A stretch of 64,000 bases of DNA from positions 4,345,524 through 4,409,523 of the forward strand of contig CP036434.1 of the NCBI GenBank assembly GCA_007751475.1, written 5' to 3'. Shown piece after piece: positions 17,612-26,537 of the stretch. Each line of letters starts with the position of its first letter. Within the stretch, counting starts at the first letter, position 1. This DNA comes from Saltatorellus ferox. Its GTDB lineage: Bacteria; Planctomycetota; UBA1135; GCA-002686595. The notes below the pieces were generated by a model that saw nothing but the letters and a program-made list of their open reading frames with translations, ran no database searches and was not told the DNA's origin. The position numbers were made by a program, and so were the translations under genes.

Positions 17612-18667
17612 TTAGCGGTCGGATACCTTGCGAAGAAAGGCGTCGATCGGAAACGCCCGACGGAGCGAGTACGTGCCCGGCTCTGCCGGAACGACGACCT
17701 CCTCGACGTCGGAGAGCCTCTCGGTCTTCATGCTGTGCCTCCGGTTCTGACGAACCCTCCAGGTCAGCTGATAGCGGCCTCCGCGCGCGACGGGAATCGA
17801 CACGCGCCCCGTCTTCGGATCGAGTTCGGCGTAGATGAGCCCGGGGGAAACGTCGAGCCCCTCGCGGCGGATATCGACCTTCGGCCTCAGCTCGATGGGA
17901 TCCAGCACCGCGTGGACGGTCCAGCGCTCCGGATCCGGAAGCGTGCCCTCGACCTCCAGATCGACCGTCGTGCCGATGCCGAGATCGAGACTCGAGTCGA
18001 GGAAGAGTTCCTCGAAGAGTTCCGTTCGCGCGCCTGGCACGAAGCAGACCGCGTCGATCGTGCTGGAGGTCGACAGGAACCGAGCGTGACCGTCGGGTGC
18101 GATCGGAGCCAGCCCGTCGAACGTCACGTCGTCCTCGGAGCCGATCCGACGCCAGGCGAGCTGTCCTCCGGGAACGGGCGAGCCGCTCGGCCCACGCACT
18201 TCGATATCGAAGCTGAAAAGATCATCCCCGAGATCGATCGGGTCGATGCGCGGATCCAGCGTGCCGGCTCCGCCGACCACGATGTCCTCTCTCTGCCAGA
18301 TCGTCTCTCCGAACCCCAGCTGGACGGACACGGTCGCGAGCCCGTAGGGCAGCGCGAGGACCTCGAACACCCCGTCGGGCTGCACGGTTCCGATCCTGCG
18401 AACGGCGAGCGTGCCAGCGGCATCGCGGGCCTCGACGTGAACCGTCAGGGTTCCCTCGGGCGGCGCGATCGACTGGCCATCGGCGTCGCGGACGTCGACG
18501 CGGCCCCGGAGCATCGCGGTGAACCGCTCCGGATTCCGCATGATGTCCTCGGGGTCCGTGATGAACCGAAGACCCGGCTCCCTGGCGGCCACGAAGGTCG
18601 ACACGCCCGCCCAGACGATCACCAGGATCGCGATGAGGACGAGATAGATCTTGGTCGGGGCGCTCAC
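17612..18667 (-). CDS. Membrane-anchored beta-rich protein of unknown function
   Basis: A 351-residue protein starting with GTG at 18667. Residues 7-28 form a single transmembrane anchor; the rest lies outside the membrane. It reads as successive beta-sandwich units with patterns such as GTLTVHVEARDAAG, FEVLALPYGLATVSVQLG and GRVSIPVARGGRYQLTWRV. These resemble carboxypeptidase-regulatory-like or other Ig-like units of the kind found with cell-surface proteins. No enzyme motif is visible. It lies 57 bases downstream of the sigma factor gene and may share its transcript. Confidence 0.7.
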   Translation of the reverse strand: MSAPTKIYLVLIAILVIVWAGVSTFVAAREPGLRFITDPEDIMRNPERFTAMLRGRVDVRDADGQSIAPPEGTLTVHVEARDAAGTLAVRRIGTVQPDGVFEVLALPYGLATVSVQLGFGETIWQREDIVVGGAGTLDPRIDPIDLGDDLFSFDIEVRGPSGSPVPGGQLAWRRIGSEDDVTFDGLAPIAPDGHARFLSTSSTIDAVCFVPGARTELFEELFLDSSLDLGIGTTVDLEVEGTLPDPERWTVHAVLDPIELRPKVDIRREGLDVSPGLIYAELDPKTGRVSIPVARGGRYQLTWRVRQNRRHSMKTERLSDVEEVVVPAEPGTYSLRRAFPIDAFLRKVSDR

Positions 18668-18724
18668 GGTTACAGGATACCTCGCTCTTGGTGAAGAGTT
18701 TCGAAGAGCCGGATGTGCCCAGGC

Positions 18725-19657
18725 TCAGGGGCCGGAGGGCCGGTCGATTCGGGACCTCAGGAGTTTGGCGGTCGAGGCTCGAACCGAGACGAGCAGAGGG
18801 AGAAGAGCCTCTTCGTCCCTTCTAGCGAGGTCGTCTCGGTTGGCCGAACACCATTCACAGCCCATTTCGTCGACGTGGAAGGCCATGAACTCCCGTGGCC
18901 CCTCCTCCAGGGTCCCCGCGATCCAGCGGGCGAGCCAGTGTCGAGCCGGGCAGGAAACGCGCTCGTCCGACCAGACGCTGGCCACGTCCATCGGCACGTC
19001 CCCGTCCTCTGCGAGCTGGGCAAGGGCCGCGACCGCTTCGCCGTCAGGGTCCCGCTTCGCGACGAATTCACGCAGCTTCTTGAGCGCTCGGAACTTCACG
19101 CCCGCGACCGCGGTCTCGTCGCGGAGGCCGAATCGCTCCCATGTGTCACGGTTTCTCCAGCCGCCTCGGAAGAGCGCCTCCACCACCATCAGGCGATTGA
19201 ACTCACCCGCTGCCCAGGTCTCCTGCACCCACTCGCGAAGCGCGTCGCGCAATAGCTCGCGACCGCGCCCCTGCACGTCGGAACGTCGCACGATCTGGCT
19301 CGGCGTATCCTCGTCGAGGGCGAGGGAGGCGAGGTCGATCCCTCCGGCTTCCTCGCCGTCGTCGGAGCCACCTTGACCCGCGCCGACCATCCGCCTCTTC
19401 CGAAGGTGATCGATCGTTCGGTTGCGGCAGATCCCGAAGAGATACTGCTCGAACGAATACTTCTCGTCGAACGTCCCGATGCCGCGCACGGCGCCCAGGA
19501 AGACCTCCTGAACGATGTCGTCGCGCGCCTCCGCATCGGACACGCGTCGCCCGATGTAGGCGATCAGTCGCCCCGCGTAGGCGCGCTCGACGCGCGCCCA
19601 TTCGTCCTCGTCGAAGTCGGCGAGGCGCCGCACGTCGGGTGACCAATCTCCTGACAC
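18725..19657 (-). CDS. ECF-type RNA polymerase sigma factor with Cys-containing C-terminal extension
   Basis: A 310-residue protein starting with GTG at 19657. Residues 20-95 match sigma region 2 (RVSDAEARDDIVQEVFLGA and a core-binding segment, FEQYLFGICRNRTIDHLRKRR). A Gly/Asp-rich linker leads to region 4 (about 150-210), which reads less canonically. The last 90 residues add a domain with FHVDEMGCEWC, a His/Cys cluster like that of zinc-finger anti-sigma domains. ECF factors are usually about 200 residues, so this is a long form. It may be self-controlled by the extension. It is followed on the same strand by the membrane-anchored gene and preceded by a Ser/Thr kinase gene 26 bases away. 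Confidence 0.82.
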   Translation of the reverse strand: MSGDWSPDVRRLADFDEDEWARVERAYAGRLIAYIGRRVSDAEARDDIVQEVFLGAVRGIGTFDEKYSFEQYLFGICRNRTIDHLRKRRMVGAGQGGSDDGEEAGGIDLASLALDEDTPSQIVRRSDVQGRGRELLRDALREWVQETWAAGEFNRLMVVEALFRGGWRNRDTWERFGLRDETAVAGVKFRALKKLREFVAKRDPDGEAVAALAQLAEDGDVPMDVASVWSDERVSCPARHWLARWIAGTLEEGPREFMAFHVDEMGCEWCSANRDDLARRDEEALLPLLVSVRASTAKLLRSRIDRPSGP

Positions 19658-19683
19658 TGTGAATCCTGGTGTGTGACTGCGGG

Positions 19684-21231
19684 TCAGGGCCGTTCGAGAA
19701 CGAACAGCCCGAAAAGGCCGAGGAGCGTCGCGCCGAATCCGACGCTCGCCATGATGAGCAAGAAGAGAGCGAAGCGAGCCGTGCGCCCGACCAGCCCGCC
19801 GCGGTCACTGCGGACGAGCCGGTCGGTCACGAGGCGGAACGCGTCCAGGATCGACTGAACCACCGCGACGATCGCTGCGGCGAACACGTCGAAGCCCACG
19901 CGAGTCGTCTCCATCAGGGTCGCGAACGGGCCGCCGGTGACCTTGGGCGGAACCGGGATGATCGTCGGTACGGGGGCGGCCGGTGCAGCGTGGACCTTCG
20001 CGCTCGACGGCGGCTCTTGGTAGGACGTCCGCGAGAAACGGCCCTCCTCGTCGCGGGGCAGAAGCCCCCCGCCCGATTCCCCGCGGCGCTTCTGCGCGTT
20101 CAGTTCCGCAACGAGTTCGCGCGCGCGGCTGGCTGGCCGGCCCGGCTCGATCGGCGAGGTCTTGGCCGTCGTCGCCTCGATCGCCGCGGGATCCAGAAGC
20201 GGCGAACGCTGCCGCGAACCGATGGGCGCTCCATGCTGCGGGGGCGCTCCTTCGCGAAGGTCTGAACCTGAACCTGAAGCGGGCTCCGTCGCAGGCACGA
20301 CCGGACGAACGCCCAGGTCGGGCGCCGTCGTGGAAGCGGCGTTCGCGGACTGCCTGCGAGCGTGTGCAGGACGCGCCTCGGCCGGACTGAGTTGGAACGT
20401 CACGGAGTCGCCGGGCCTCGCCGTCTGCCCCAGCATCTCCAGCACTTCGGAGATCGAGTCGGGCCGATCCGCGGGGTCGAGCCGGAGGCAGGCCTCGGTC
20501 GCCGCGCGCGCGACGGCAGGGAAGTCCTCGGGAAACACCGGAGGGGCGTCGGACTCTCGCAGGATGAGTCCGCCGAACTCGTCCGGGTGAAAGGGAAGGT
20601 AGCCCGCGAGCGATTCGAACAGGATCACCCCGAGGGAGTAGATGTCGGCCCGATGATCCGCGCGACTCCGGAGCATCTCGGGCGCCATGTACATGGGCGT
20701 GCCGCGCCCGAACGAGAGCGTCGTGCGGCCGCCCTCGAGCAGCTTCGAGAGACCGTAGTCCCCCACCCGTGCGTTCTCTCCGCGCAGAAAGATGTTGCTG
20801 GGCTTCAGGTCGAAGTGAACCAGCCGCCGATCGTGGAGCGCGAGCACGCCGCGCGCGGTTTGCGTGAAGACGAGCAGCGCCTCCGCGGGGGACAGGTCGT
20901 GGAGCTTGAAACGCTTCGCGAGCGTCTCCTCGCCCGCGTAGCCCATGATGACGTAGGGCACGTCCATCACGGACCCCATGTCCTCGATCGTCACCAGGTT
21001 CGGATGGTCGATCGCGGCGAAATGTCGGACCTGATCCAGTTCGCGCTGGACGGCTTCACGCTGGTCGTCGTTTTCGACTTTCAGGAACTTGATCGCGTAC
21101 GCCTTTCCAATGGACGTCTTCCGCGCCTTGTAGACGTCGCCGAACGCGCCGCCCCCGAGTCGGTTCTCGATTTCGTAGCCGGGCACGAAGTCCGGCTGTC
21201 GAAACGAGTTGTAGAACGCTTCCCAGTCCAT
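19684..21231 (-). CDS. Membrane-anchored Ser/Thr protein kinase
   Basis: A 515-residue protein from the ATG at 21231. The kinase domain (about 20-285) has the Gly loop GGGAFG (26-31), Lys48, catalytic loop HFDLKPSN (139-146, HFD in place of HRD) and DYG (158-160) instead of DFG, then APE (183-185). Despite these changes all catalytic residues are kept, so it should be active. A long Pro/Ala/Ser-rich linker follows, and one or two hydrophobic helices near 440-515 anchor the C-terminus in the membrane. Neighbours are an ECF-type sigma factor (downstream) and an FHA protein (upstream), which could be its substrate or reader. Confidence 0.88.
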   Translation of the reverse strand: MDWEAFYNSFRQPDFVPGYEIENRLGGGAFGDVYKARKTSIGKAYAIKFLKVENDDQREAVQRELDQVRHFAAIDHPNLVTIEDMGSVMDVPYVIMGYAGEETLAKRFKLHDLSPAEALLVFTQTARGVLALHDRRLVHFDLKPSNIFLRGENARVGDYGLSKLLEGGRTTLSFGRGTPMYMAPEMLRSRADHRADIYSLGVILFESLAGYLPFHPDEFGGLILRESDAPPVFPEDFPAVARAATEACLRLDPADRPDSISEVLEMLGQTARPGDSVTFQLSPAEARPAHARRQSANAASTTAPDLGVRPVVPATEPASGSGSDLREGAPPQHGAPIGSRQRSPLLDPAAIEATTAKTSPIEPGRPASRARELVAELNAQKRRGESGGGLLPRDEEGRFSRTSYQEPPSSAKVHAAPAAPVPTIIPVPPKVTGGPFATLMETTRVGFDVFAAAIVAVVQSILDAFRLVTDRLVRSDRGGLVGRTARFALFLLIMASVGFGATLLGLFGLFVLERP

Positions 21232-21268
21232 CGTCAGGCCCAAGGCTACCCTCTGGTCGAGCCAGATG

Positions 21269-21964
21269 TCAGGCCTGGCGGATCGCCATGCCGAAAGGGG
21301 GTCTGCGATCGGGAGCGGCGCCGAGGGCCAGGTCGATGCGCTTCTCCAGGGGAAGGGCCAGGGCCACTGCCTGCTGCGGCTCGCCTCGGGGAGCTCGTAC
21401 GCCGCCGCTGCATGAGACCGCGAGCGAGGGGCTCCCCGGCCCCTCGAGCTGCGCCACCAGCGCCACGTCATGGGCGATACCCGGGACGACGATCTGCCTC
21501 CTGCGCCGGGGGCCGAAGCGAAGGCGTCCCGCGACCCCGGGCGCCATCAGCGCCACGCGACGCGCCCCGTCGGCGTCGGTGGGCCCCTCCAGCTCGAGGA
21601 CCATCGTGGCGCTGGAGGGATCGCTGAGACGGCAGGTGAAGGAAGCGGCCACCCCGAATCTCACGCGATCCCCGTCGTGAACGGACCGCGGACCGTCGGA
21701 GGACCGCAGGGAAGACCCGTCGATCTCGATCGGAGCCGCGCCTGGCTGAACGGCCAGGGCCCATTCCGCGCCACCGTGGAACGAGTCGCGCAGTCGAAAC
21801 TGGCCGTGGACGCCGTCGAGATCGCCCAGGAAACGCAGGTCCGGCTCGGGCGCCGCCGTGTGCCCGACGACGACCGAGGTGCCGATGAGCAGGAGCACGT
21901 CCCCGACGTCGTCGATGCTGAGGAGCAGGCGGAGAGGACGCCGCGGTGAGAGGGTCTCGGTCAA
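21269..21964 (-). CDS. FHA-domain protein
   Basis: About 231 residues. The start is uncertain: a TTG at 21964, 14 bases after the upstream stop, is the likeliest; there is no ATG. The central part resembles a forkhead-associated domain: VVVGHTAAPEPDLRF, then GVHGQFRLRD and the strand pair ending IDGSSLRSSDGPRSVHDGDRVRFG. FHA domains bind phosphothreonine. The conserved Arg and Ser of the binding loop are not clear here, so binding should be treated as unproven. The C-terminal 100 residues are beta-rich and unrecognised. It lies directly upstream of the kinase gene and downstream of the GGDEF-like gene. Confidence 0.65.
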   Translation of the reverse strand: MTETLSPRRPLRLLLSIDDVGDVLLLIGTSVVVGHTAAPEPDLRFLGDLDGVHGQFRLRDSFHGGAEWALAVQPGAAPIEIDGSSLRSSDGPRSVHDGDRVRFGVAASFTCRLSDPSSATMVLELEGPTDADGARRVALMAPGVAGRLRFGPRRRRQIVVPGIAHDVALVAQLEGPGSPSLAVSCSGGVRAPRGEPQQAVALALPLEKRIDLALGAAPDRRPPFGMAIRQA

Positions 21965-21978
21965 ACGCGTGGTTCGGA

Positions 21979-22968
21979 TCAGAGAGCGGACACGACGACG
22001 CCGCCGCCTGCATGGCGCGCGTCGAGGAAGGCTTCCCGCGCAGCGGCGTAGAGGTCCTCGCGCTTCTCGATGTCCGGGCTCGGATAGTTGGCGATGCCGA
22101 TGGCGACCTCGATGCGGTCGCCGACGAGGTCCATCATCCGGCGCTCCTCGGCGGTGTCGGCGACGCGGCGCGCCATGATCTCCGCACCGTCCGGACCGGT
22201 ATTCGGAAGGAGGAAGAGGAAGGAGTTTTCGTCGAAGCGCCCGAGCACGTCGGTGTCGCGGGAAGCTGCCAGGAAGATCGAGCTGAGTTCCCGCAGCACG
22301 TCGTCGGATGCCTGGCTCTCGAAGCCCAGCATGGCCACCGCGAGAGGCGCGTTGAAGCGGCGGGCGCGCTTGAACTCCTCGTCCAGCTTGTACGCGAGGA
22401 ACGAGTAGTTGAAGAGACCTGTGACTGGATCGATGGCGGCCTGCATCAGCGCGTTGTGACGCGGGGCAGCGACGTCGCGGGAGGGGTCGGACTCCGCAAT
22501 CTGCGCGAGGATGGCCTCCGGAAGCGTGAACTCCTCGCCGGCCATTCCACGGTGCTCGGAGTCGAGGGCTGGGCGCGGGCCGGACGAGACGCCGAGCGCG
22601 GCGCGCAGCTTGGAACCGTTGACGGGGCGCTCGATGACGCCGGTGGCGCCGCAGAAGCGAGCGATCGGCTCGGCCACGTGATTGCCGTCCTCGACGACCA
22701 CGAACGTCCTGCACTTCGTGCGGCCAGAGAGCTGGCGCAGGAGTTCGTAGACGTTTCGGTCCTTGAGCCAGGAGTCGATCAGCAGGACGTCGCCGGGGGC
22801 CGGCGGCGCCTCGACGAGTTCCCGCCAGGAGGAAATCTGCGCGATGCTCCAGCCACTGAGCGGGTCCTCTGCGTTCGACTCGTTCGCCGCGTCGACCGCC
22901 GCGCGCGCGCCACTGATGACCGACGTGTCCGTGGTCGCGATCCTGATGGTTCTGAGTCCGTCACCCAT
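21979..22968 (-). CDS. Response-regulator-like protein with degenerate GGDEF domain
   Basis: A 329-residue protein from the ATG at 22968. The first 130 residues look like a receiver fold with DVLLIDSWLKDRN and a C-terminal strand plus helix (GATGVIERPVNGSKLRAAL), but the acidic pocket is incomplete. The second half is a GGDEF fold: AIDPVTGLFNYSFL, LDEEFKRARRFNAPLAVAMLGF, and RFDENSFLFLLP where the GG(D/E)EF signature should be. The catalytic glycines are lost, so it is probably not a diguanylate cyclase. It may bind a nucleotide or act as a scaffold. Same strand as the FHA and kinase genes, with a 14-base gap to the FHA start. Confidence 0.75.
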   Translation of the reverse strand: MGDGLRTIRIATTDTSVISGARAAVDAANESNAEDPLSGWSIAQISSWRELVEAPPAPGDVLLIDSWLKDRNVYELLRQLSGRTKCRTFVVVEDGNHVAEPIARFCGATGVIERPVNGSKLRAALGVSSGPRPALDSEHRGMAGEEFTLPEAILAQIAESDPSRDVAAPRHNALMQAAIDPVTGLFNYSFLAYKLDEEFKRARRFNAPLAVAMLGFESQASDDVLRELSSIFLAASRDTDVLGRFDENSFLFLLPNTGPDGAEIMARRVADTAEERRMMDLVGDRIEVAIGIANYPSPDIEKREDLYAAAREAFLDARHAGGGVVVSAL

Positions 22969-23088
22969 GTCGCAGTCCGAGGCCCGTGGCGCCCCTTGGT
23001 AGCCGTGGAAGTCGCCCTGAAAGCCAGAGCGCTGTTCAGCGTGCAAACGCGGACGCTGCGTTTCAAACAATAAAGACGATGGGCACGG

Positions 23089-24519
23089 CTACCTGGAGGA
23101 GACCCTGGAGAGAACTCCCAGCTCGGCGCCCTGGAGAGCGGACCTGAACACGGCGCGGCTACGCGACGCCGGGAGTTCTCCTGCGCCTGCTGCGGCACCG
23201 TGCTTCTTCAAGAGTGCCACCGCTTCGGGCCCGCCGAATTCACCGAGAGCGAGCCCGATCCGGCGGCATGATTCGATCGGAGTCGTGGCCGGCGCGTTCT
23301 CGATCCATCGGACGAGAAGCTCATCGCCGTAGCACGCGCGCGCGGCGCCCGCGGCGAGCAGCGCCTGGCTCCACGGGAGGCGGAAGGCCGCGTTGCGCAG
23401 GAGCGGCTCCACTTCGTCCGAACCGGCTTTGGCCAGGCCAGCCGCGAGATCCAGCGTCACGGTCTGGGAGTTGGGCCGATGAAAAAGCGCTTCGAGGGCC
23501 GCAGCATCTTCAGGTTTCCGCGTTCTCGCGAGCGCCCTCACGCCGCGATGCAGCTCGGGAGCGAAGGGATCCAGCTCCATGAGGACAGCCCGGATCTTCG
23601 AGGTGTCCGTCTGTGCGCCATGGATCACGAGGATGGCATCGACGGCCGCTCGATCCTGCCCCCTGAGAGTCCCCTGCATTTCCGTGACGAAGCGGAGGAC
23701 GTTCGGATGCGGCGCGGCCCGGTCGAGCACCTCGAACAGGTACGAAACGGCCTCGGAGCGCCGCGCGGACGGCGGGCGACTGAAGAGATCCCTCGCCTCC
23801 TGGATCCCCTGGACGTCGTCGATGCGGACCAGGCTCGCGATCGCGTTGACCCTGGGCCAGGGATGGGGATCATCCATCATCGCACGCAGGGCCCCGATGT
23901 AGTCCTCGTGGCCGTTGGCGCTGACCGCGAGCGCGCTGTAGGCGCGGTTGTTCGGATCGTCGTTTCGGAACCCCTCGGCGAGGACGTCGAAGAGAGGCTG
24001 ATCCGGCGTGAACAGGAGCCCAGCTCCGATGTACCGGGTCGGCCCGTTTTCGAGCGCCATTCCGAGTTCCAAGCTCCTCGGCATGCGCGCCTGAAGCTCG
24101 TCCCAGAGCGCGATGACGGCGAGCCACTTCCATTCCTTCAGATCGCGGGGACGCCAGCGGCCCGACGCGACGAGCTCTTCCACGTACTCCGGCATCCACT
24201 GGACCGCTTCCCGAATCCGCGGGGCACCCTCGCCCTCCATGAGGACCTCGATGAAATGCCTCTCCGCGCCGTCGAAGCGGAGTTCGCGCGCGAGCTGGAG
24301 CGTCAAGGCCTCGAGGAAGACCGCGTTGTTCCCCATGCCCGCGAGCCGGGCCCCGTGGTCATCCGCGGGAGACCCAGCGGGCGCTCCGGCCGGGGAATCA
24401 GCGGGAGCCTGCGAGAGGGCTCTTGAAGGATCCTGCGAGGCATCCGCACAGGCGGCCGCCAGAACGAGCCCGAGGGTCGCCACGACCCACTTCCTCGCAT
24501 CGGATAGCGACCAGCCCAT
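23089..24519 (-). CDS. Exported lipoprotein with HEAT-like helical repeats
   Basis: A 476-residue protein from the ATG at 24519. A signal peptide ends in LAAAC (Cys24), a good lipobox, followed by a Pro/Ala/Ser linker. The rest is mainly helical and repeats units such as YIGALRAMMDDPHPWPRVNAIASLVRI and FRLPWSQALLAAGAARA, resembling HEAT repeats of the kind found in Planctomycetes. No enzyme motif seen. It begins 3 bases downstream of yebC and so probably shares its transcript. It ends about 120 bases upstream of the GGDEF-like gene start. Confidence 0.75.
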   Translation of the reverse strand: MGWSLSDARKWVVATLGLVLAAACADASQDPSRALSQAPADSPAGAPAGSPADDHGARLAGMGNNAVFLEALTLQLARELRFDGAERHFIEVLMEGEGAPRIREAVQWMPEYVEELVASGRWRPRDLKEWKWLAVIALWDELQARMPRSLELGMALENGPTRYIGAGLLFTPDQPLFDVLAEGFRNDDPNNRAYSALAVSANGHEDYIGALRAMMDDPHPWPRVNAIASLVRIDDVQGIQEARDLFSRPPSARRSEAVSYLFEVLDRAAPHPNVLRFVTEMQGTLRGQDRAAVDAILVIHGAQTDTSKIRAVLMELDPFAPELHRGVRALARTRKPEDAAALEALFHRPNSQTVTLDLAAGLAKAGSDEVEPLLRNAAFRLPWSQALLAAGAARACYGDELLVRWIENAPATTPIESCRRIGLALGEFGGPEAVALLKKHGAAAGAGELPASRSRAVFRSALQGAELGVLSRVSSR

Positions 24520-24522
24520 GGG

Positions 24523-25308
24523 TCAGGAGTTCAACTCCTCCAGCCACTCGTCCTTGATGTCGTAGTTGCTGTAGACGTTCTGAACGTCTTCGTTGTCCTC
24601 GAGCTTGTCGATGAGCTTCAGGATCTTCGCCGCGTCTTCCTTCGTCGGCACTTCGACCGTCGTCTGAGGAACATAGCCAGTCTCCGCCGAGAGCATCACG
24701 ACGCCTGCCTCCTCCAGCGCCGTCTTGACGCTGAGGAATTCGGTCGCGGCCGCGAACACGGTCGCGACGTCGCCTTCGACCTGAACGTCCTCGGCACCCG
24801 CCTCCATGCCCACTTCCAGCAGCGAGTCTTCGGTGAACGCCTTGCCCGCGAAGCCCTCTTCGCCCTGCTCACCCGTCATGTCGACGACGAAGATGGACCG
24901 GAAGTCGAACATGAAGGAGACGGAGCCCGTCGAACCCATGTTGCCCCCGCCCTTCTCCAGCGCGAACTTGATGTCCGGTGCCGTGCGATTGCGGTTGTCG
25001 GTCAGGCAGGTGATGAGCATCGCCACTCCGCCCGGAGCGTAGCCCTCGTACACGAGCTCTTCGAAGTCGTCGCCGTCCTTGGATCCCTCCCCTCGCTTGA
25101 TGGCGCGGAGGATGTTGTCCTTCGGCATGTTGGCGGCGCGGGCCTTCTCGACCGCATACTTCAGCTTGAGGTTCGTGTCCATCTCGGAACCGGCCTGGCG
25201 AACGGCCGAGATGATGTTCCGGGCCGCCTTGCTGAAGATTTTGGCGCGCTTCGCGTCCACCGCGTTCTTGCGGTGCTTGACGTTTGCGGCGTGTGAATGG
25301 CCAGCCAT
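24523..25308 (-). CDS. yebC: YebC/PmpR family translation/regulatory factor
   Basis: A 261-residue member of the YebC/PmpR family. The invariant start MAGHSHAANVKHRKNAVDAKRAKIF is a good match (usually GHSKW), followed by FSKAARNII, NLKLKYAVEKARAANMPKDNI and the C-terminal beta domain ending in LIDKLEDNEDVQNVYSN. Members act as DNA-binding regulators or as ribosome-associated factors that relieve stalling; which applies here cannot be told. It lies 183 bases downstream of rpsI on the same strand. Confidence 0.93.
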   Translation of the reverse strand: MAGHSHAANVKHRKNAVDAKRAKIFSKAARNIISAVRQAGSEMDTNLKLKYAVEKARAANMPKDNILRAIKRGEGSKDGDDFEELVYEGYAPGGVAMLITCLTDNRNRTAPDIKFALEKGGGNMGSTGSVSFMFDFRSIFVVDMTGEQGEEGFAGKAFTEDSLLEVGMEAGAEDVQVEGDVATVFAAATEFLSVKTALEEAGVVMLSAETGYVPQTTVEVPTKEDAAKILKLIDKLEDNEDVQNVYSNYDIKDEWLEELNS

Positions 25309-25491
25309 CGCTCTTGTCTCTTGGTCTCTCTTGGGTTGGGATCGAAAGGGTGGGCTTACGCGGTGAAGCAGTCCCCGAAGCAGGAAATCCCCGTCACTGA
25401 CGAGATCTCCATCAATGAAGAAATCCGCCGCGATGCGCCCCTTCCAAGGTAGCGCAAAGCAGCGGATTCCGTTCCAGGGAGCTCGGCGTGA

Positions 25492-25890
25492 TTAGCGCTT
25501 GGAGAACTGGAAGCCGCGACGGGCGCCGCGACGGCCGTACTTCTTCCGCTCTTTCATGCGCGAGTCACGGGTGAGAAGGCTGTTCTCACGGAGCGTGTCG
25601 AAGGTCGCAGGATTGATCGACTTGAGCGCGCGGGCGATGCCGAGGCTGACCGCTTCGCTCTGGCCGGAAGGACCGCCGCCCCTCACGTTGCAGAATACGT
25701 CGTAGTTCTCGAGCGAGTCCGACACGGTCAGCGGCTGGCGAGCGCGCTGACGGGTCTGGATGGTCACGAAGTACTCGTCGATCGGCTTGCCGTTGACGAC
25801 AAAGCCGCCAGCGCCGGACTTGAGGCGGACGCGGGCGATCGCCGACTTGCGTCGACCGAGGCCCCAGGTCCAAGGATTGATGACTGCCAT
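25492..25890 (-). CDS. rpsI: 30S ribosomal protein S9
   Basis: A 132-residue ribosomal protein. GLGRRKSAIARVRL at the start, DPEQxF-type core (NPATFDTLRENSLLTRDSRMKERKKYG) and the basic C-terminal tail ending QFSKR, which reaches the P-site tRNA, are all present. The ATG at 25890 follows the rplM stop by 25 bases, the usual rplM-rpsI operon. Confidence 0.97.
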   Translation of the reverse strand: MAVINPWTWGLGRRKSAIARVRLKSGAGGFVVNGKPIDEYFVTIQTRQRARQPLTVSDSLENYDVFCNVRGGGPSGQSEAVSLGIARALKSINPATFDTLRENSLLTRDSRMKERKKYGRRGARRGFQFSKR

Positions 25891-25915
25891 GGGTTCAGTT
25901 GAGTTGGAGAAGCGC

Positions 25916-26371
25916 TTAGAGCTTTTCGACCTTCACGGGCGCTTGCGCGGTGTGCGGGTGCTCTTCGGCGCCGTAGACCTTGAGGCAGCGAAGGAGATCG
26001 CGGCCGAGGCGGGTTTTCGGGAGCATCCGGCGGACAGCCAGCGTCACGATGTCGGCGGGGCGGCGCTCGGCCACCTTTTCGAGTGCGACGTACTTCTGAC
26101 CGTTCGGGTAGCCCGAGTAGTGCCGATAAATCTTGTCGGAGCCTTTCGTGCCCGTGAGGCGCGGCTTGGCGCCGTTGATGACGACGACGTGGGCGCCGGT
26201 GCGCTCGCTGGGGGTCCAGGTGGGACGATCCTTGCCCTGGAGTGCCATGGCAATGGAGGCCGCCATGCGTCCGAGATTGTGCTCGGAGGCATCATAGAGT
26301 AGCCAGCGGTCCTCAGTGTCCTGGCGGCGGACATGAGTCGTATCCTGGCGTCGTACGTTTGTGGTCGTCAT
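25916..26371 (-). CDS. rplM: 50S ribosomal protein L13
   Basis: A 151-residue protein from the ATG at 26371. The L13 core is clear: LYDASEHNLGRMAASIAMALQGKD, ERTGAHVVVINGAK, KIYRHYSGYPNG and RMLPKTRLGRDLLRCLKVYGAEEHPH. The first 20 residues are unusual and contain two copies of V-R-R-Q-D-T. An upstream TTG (26419) would add 16 residues but is less likely. First gene of the rplM-rpsI operon; a promoter should lie between 26372 and 26537, but nothing definite was seen. Confidence 0.95.
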   Translation of the reverse strand: MTTTNVRRQDTTHVRRQDTEDRWLLYDASEHNLGRMAASIAMALQGKDRPTWTPSERTGAHVVVINGAKPRLTGTKGSDKIYRHYSGYPNGQKYVALEKVAERRPADIVTLAVRRMLPKTRLGRDLLRCLKVYGAEEHPHTAQAPVKVEKL

Positions 26372-26537
26372 AGCTGTCGTATCGCGGCGGCGATCGGTCA
26401 AGCGGTTGGGGTTGGCCAACAGGCCATCGGCCGCGCGCGGAGCTTTTCCGGCGTGGAAGGCCGAAGAGAGTATGGCCCCGGGGGCTCCAAGGCAACGAAG
26501 ACGAGAAATATCTGCTTCATTGCGCTCAGGATTTCGT

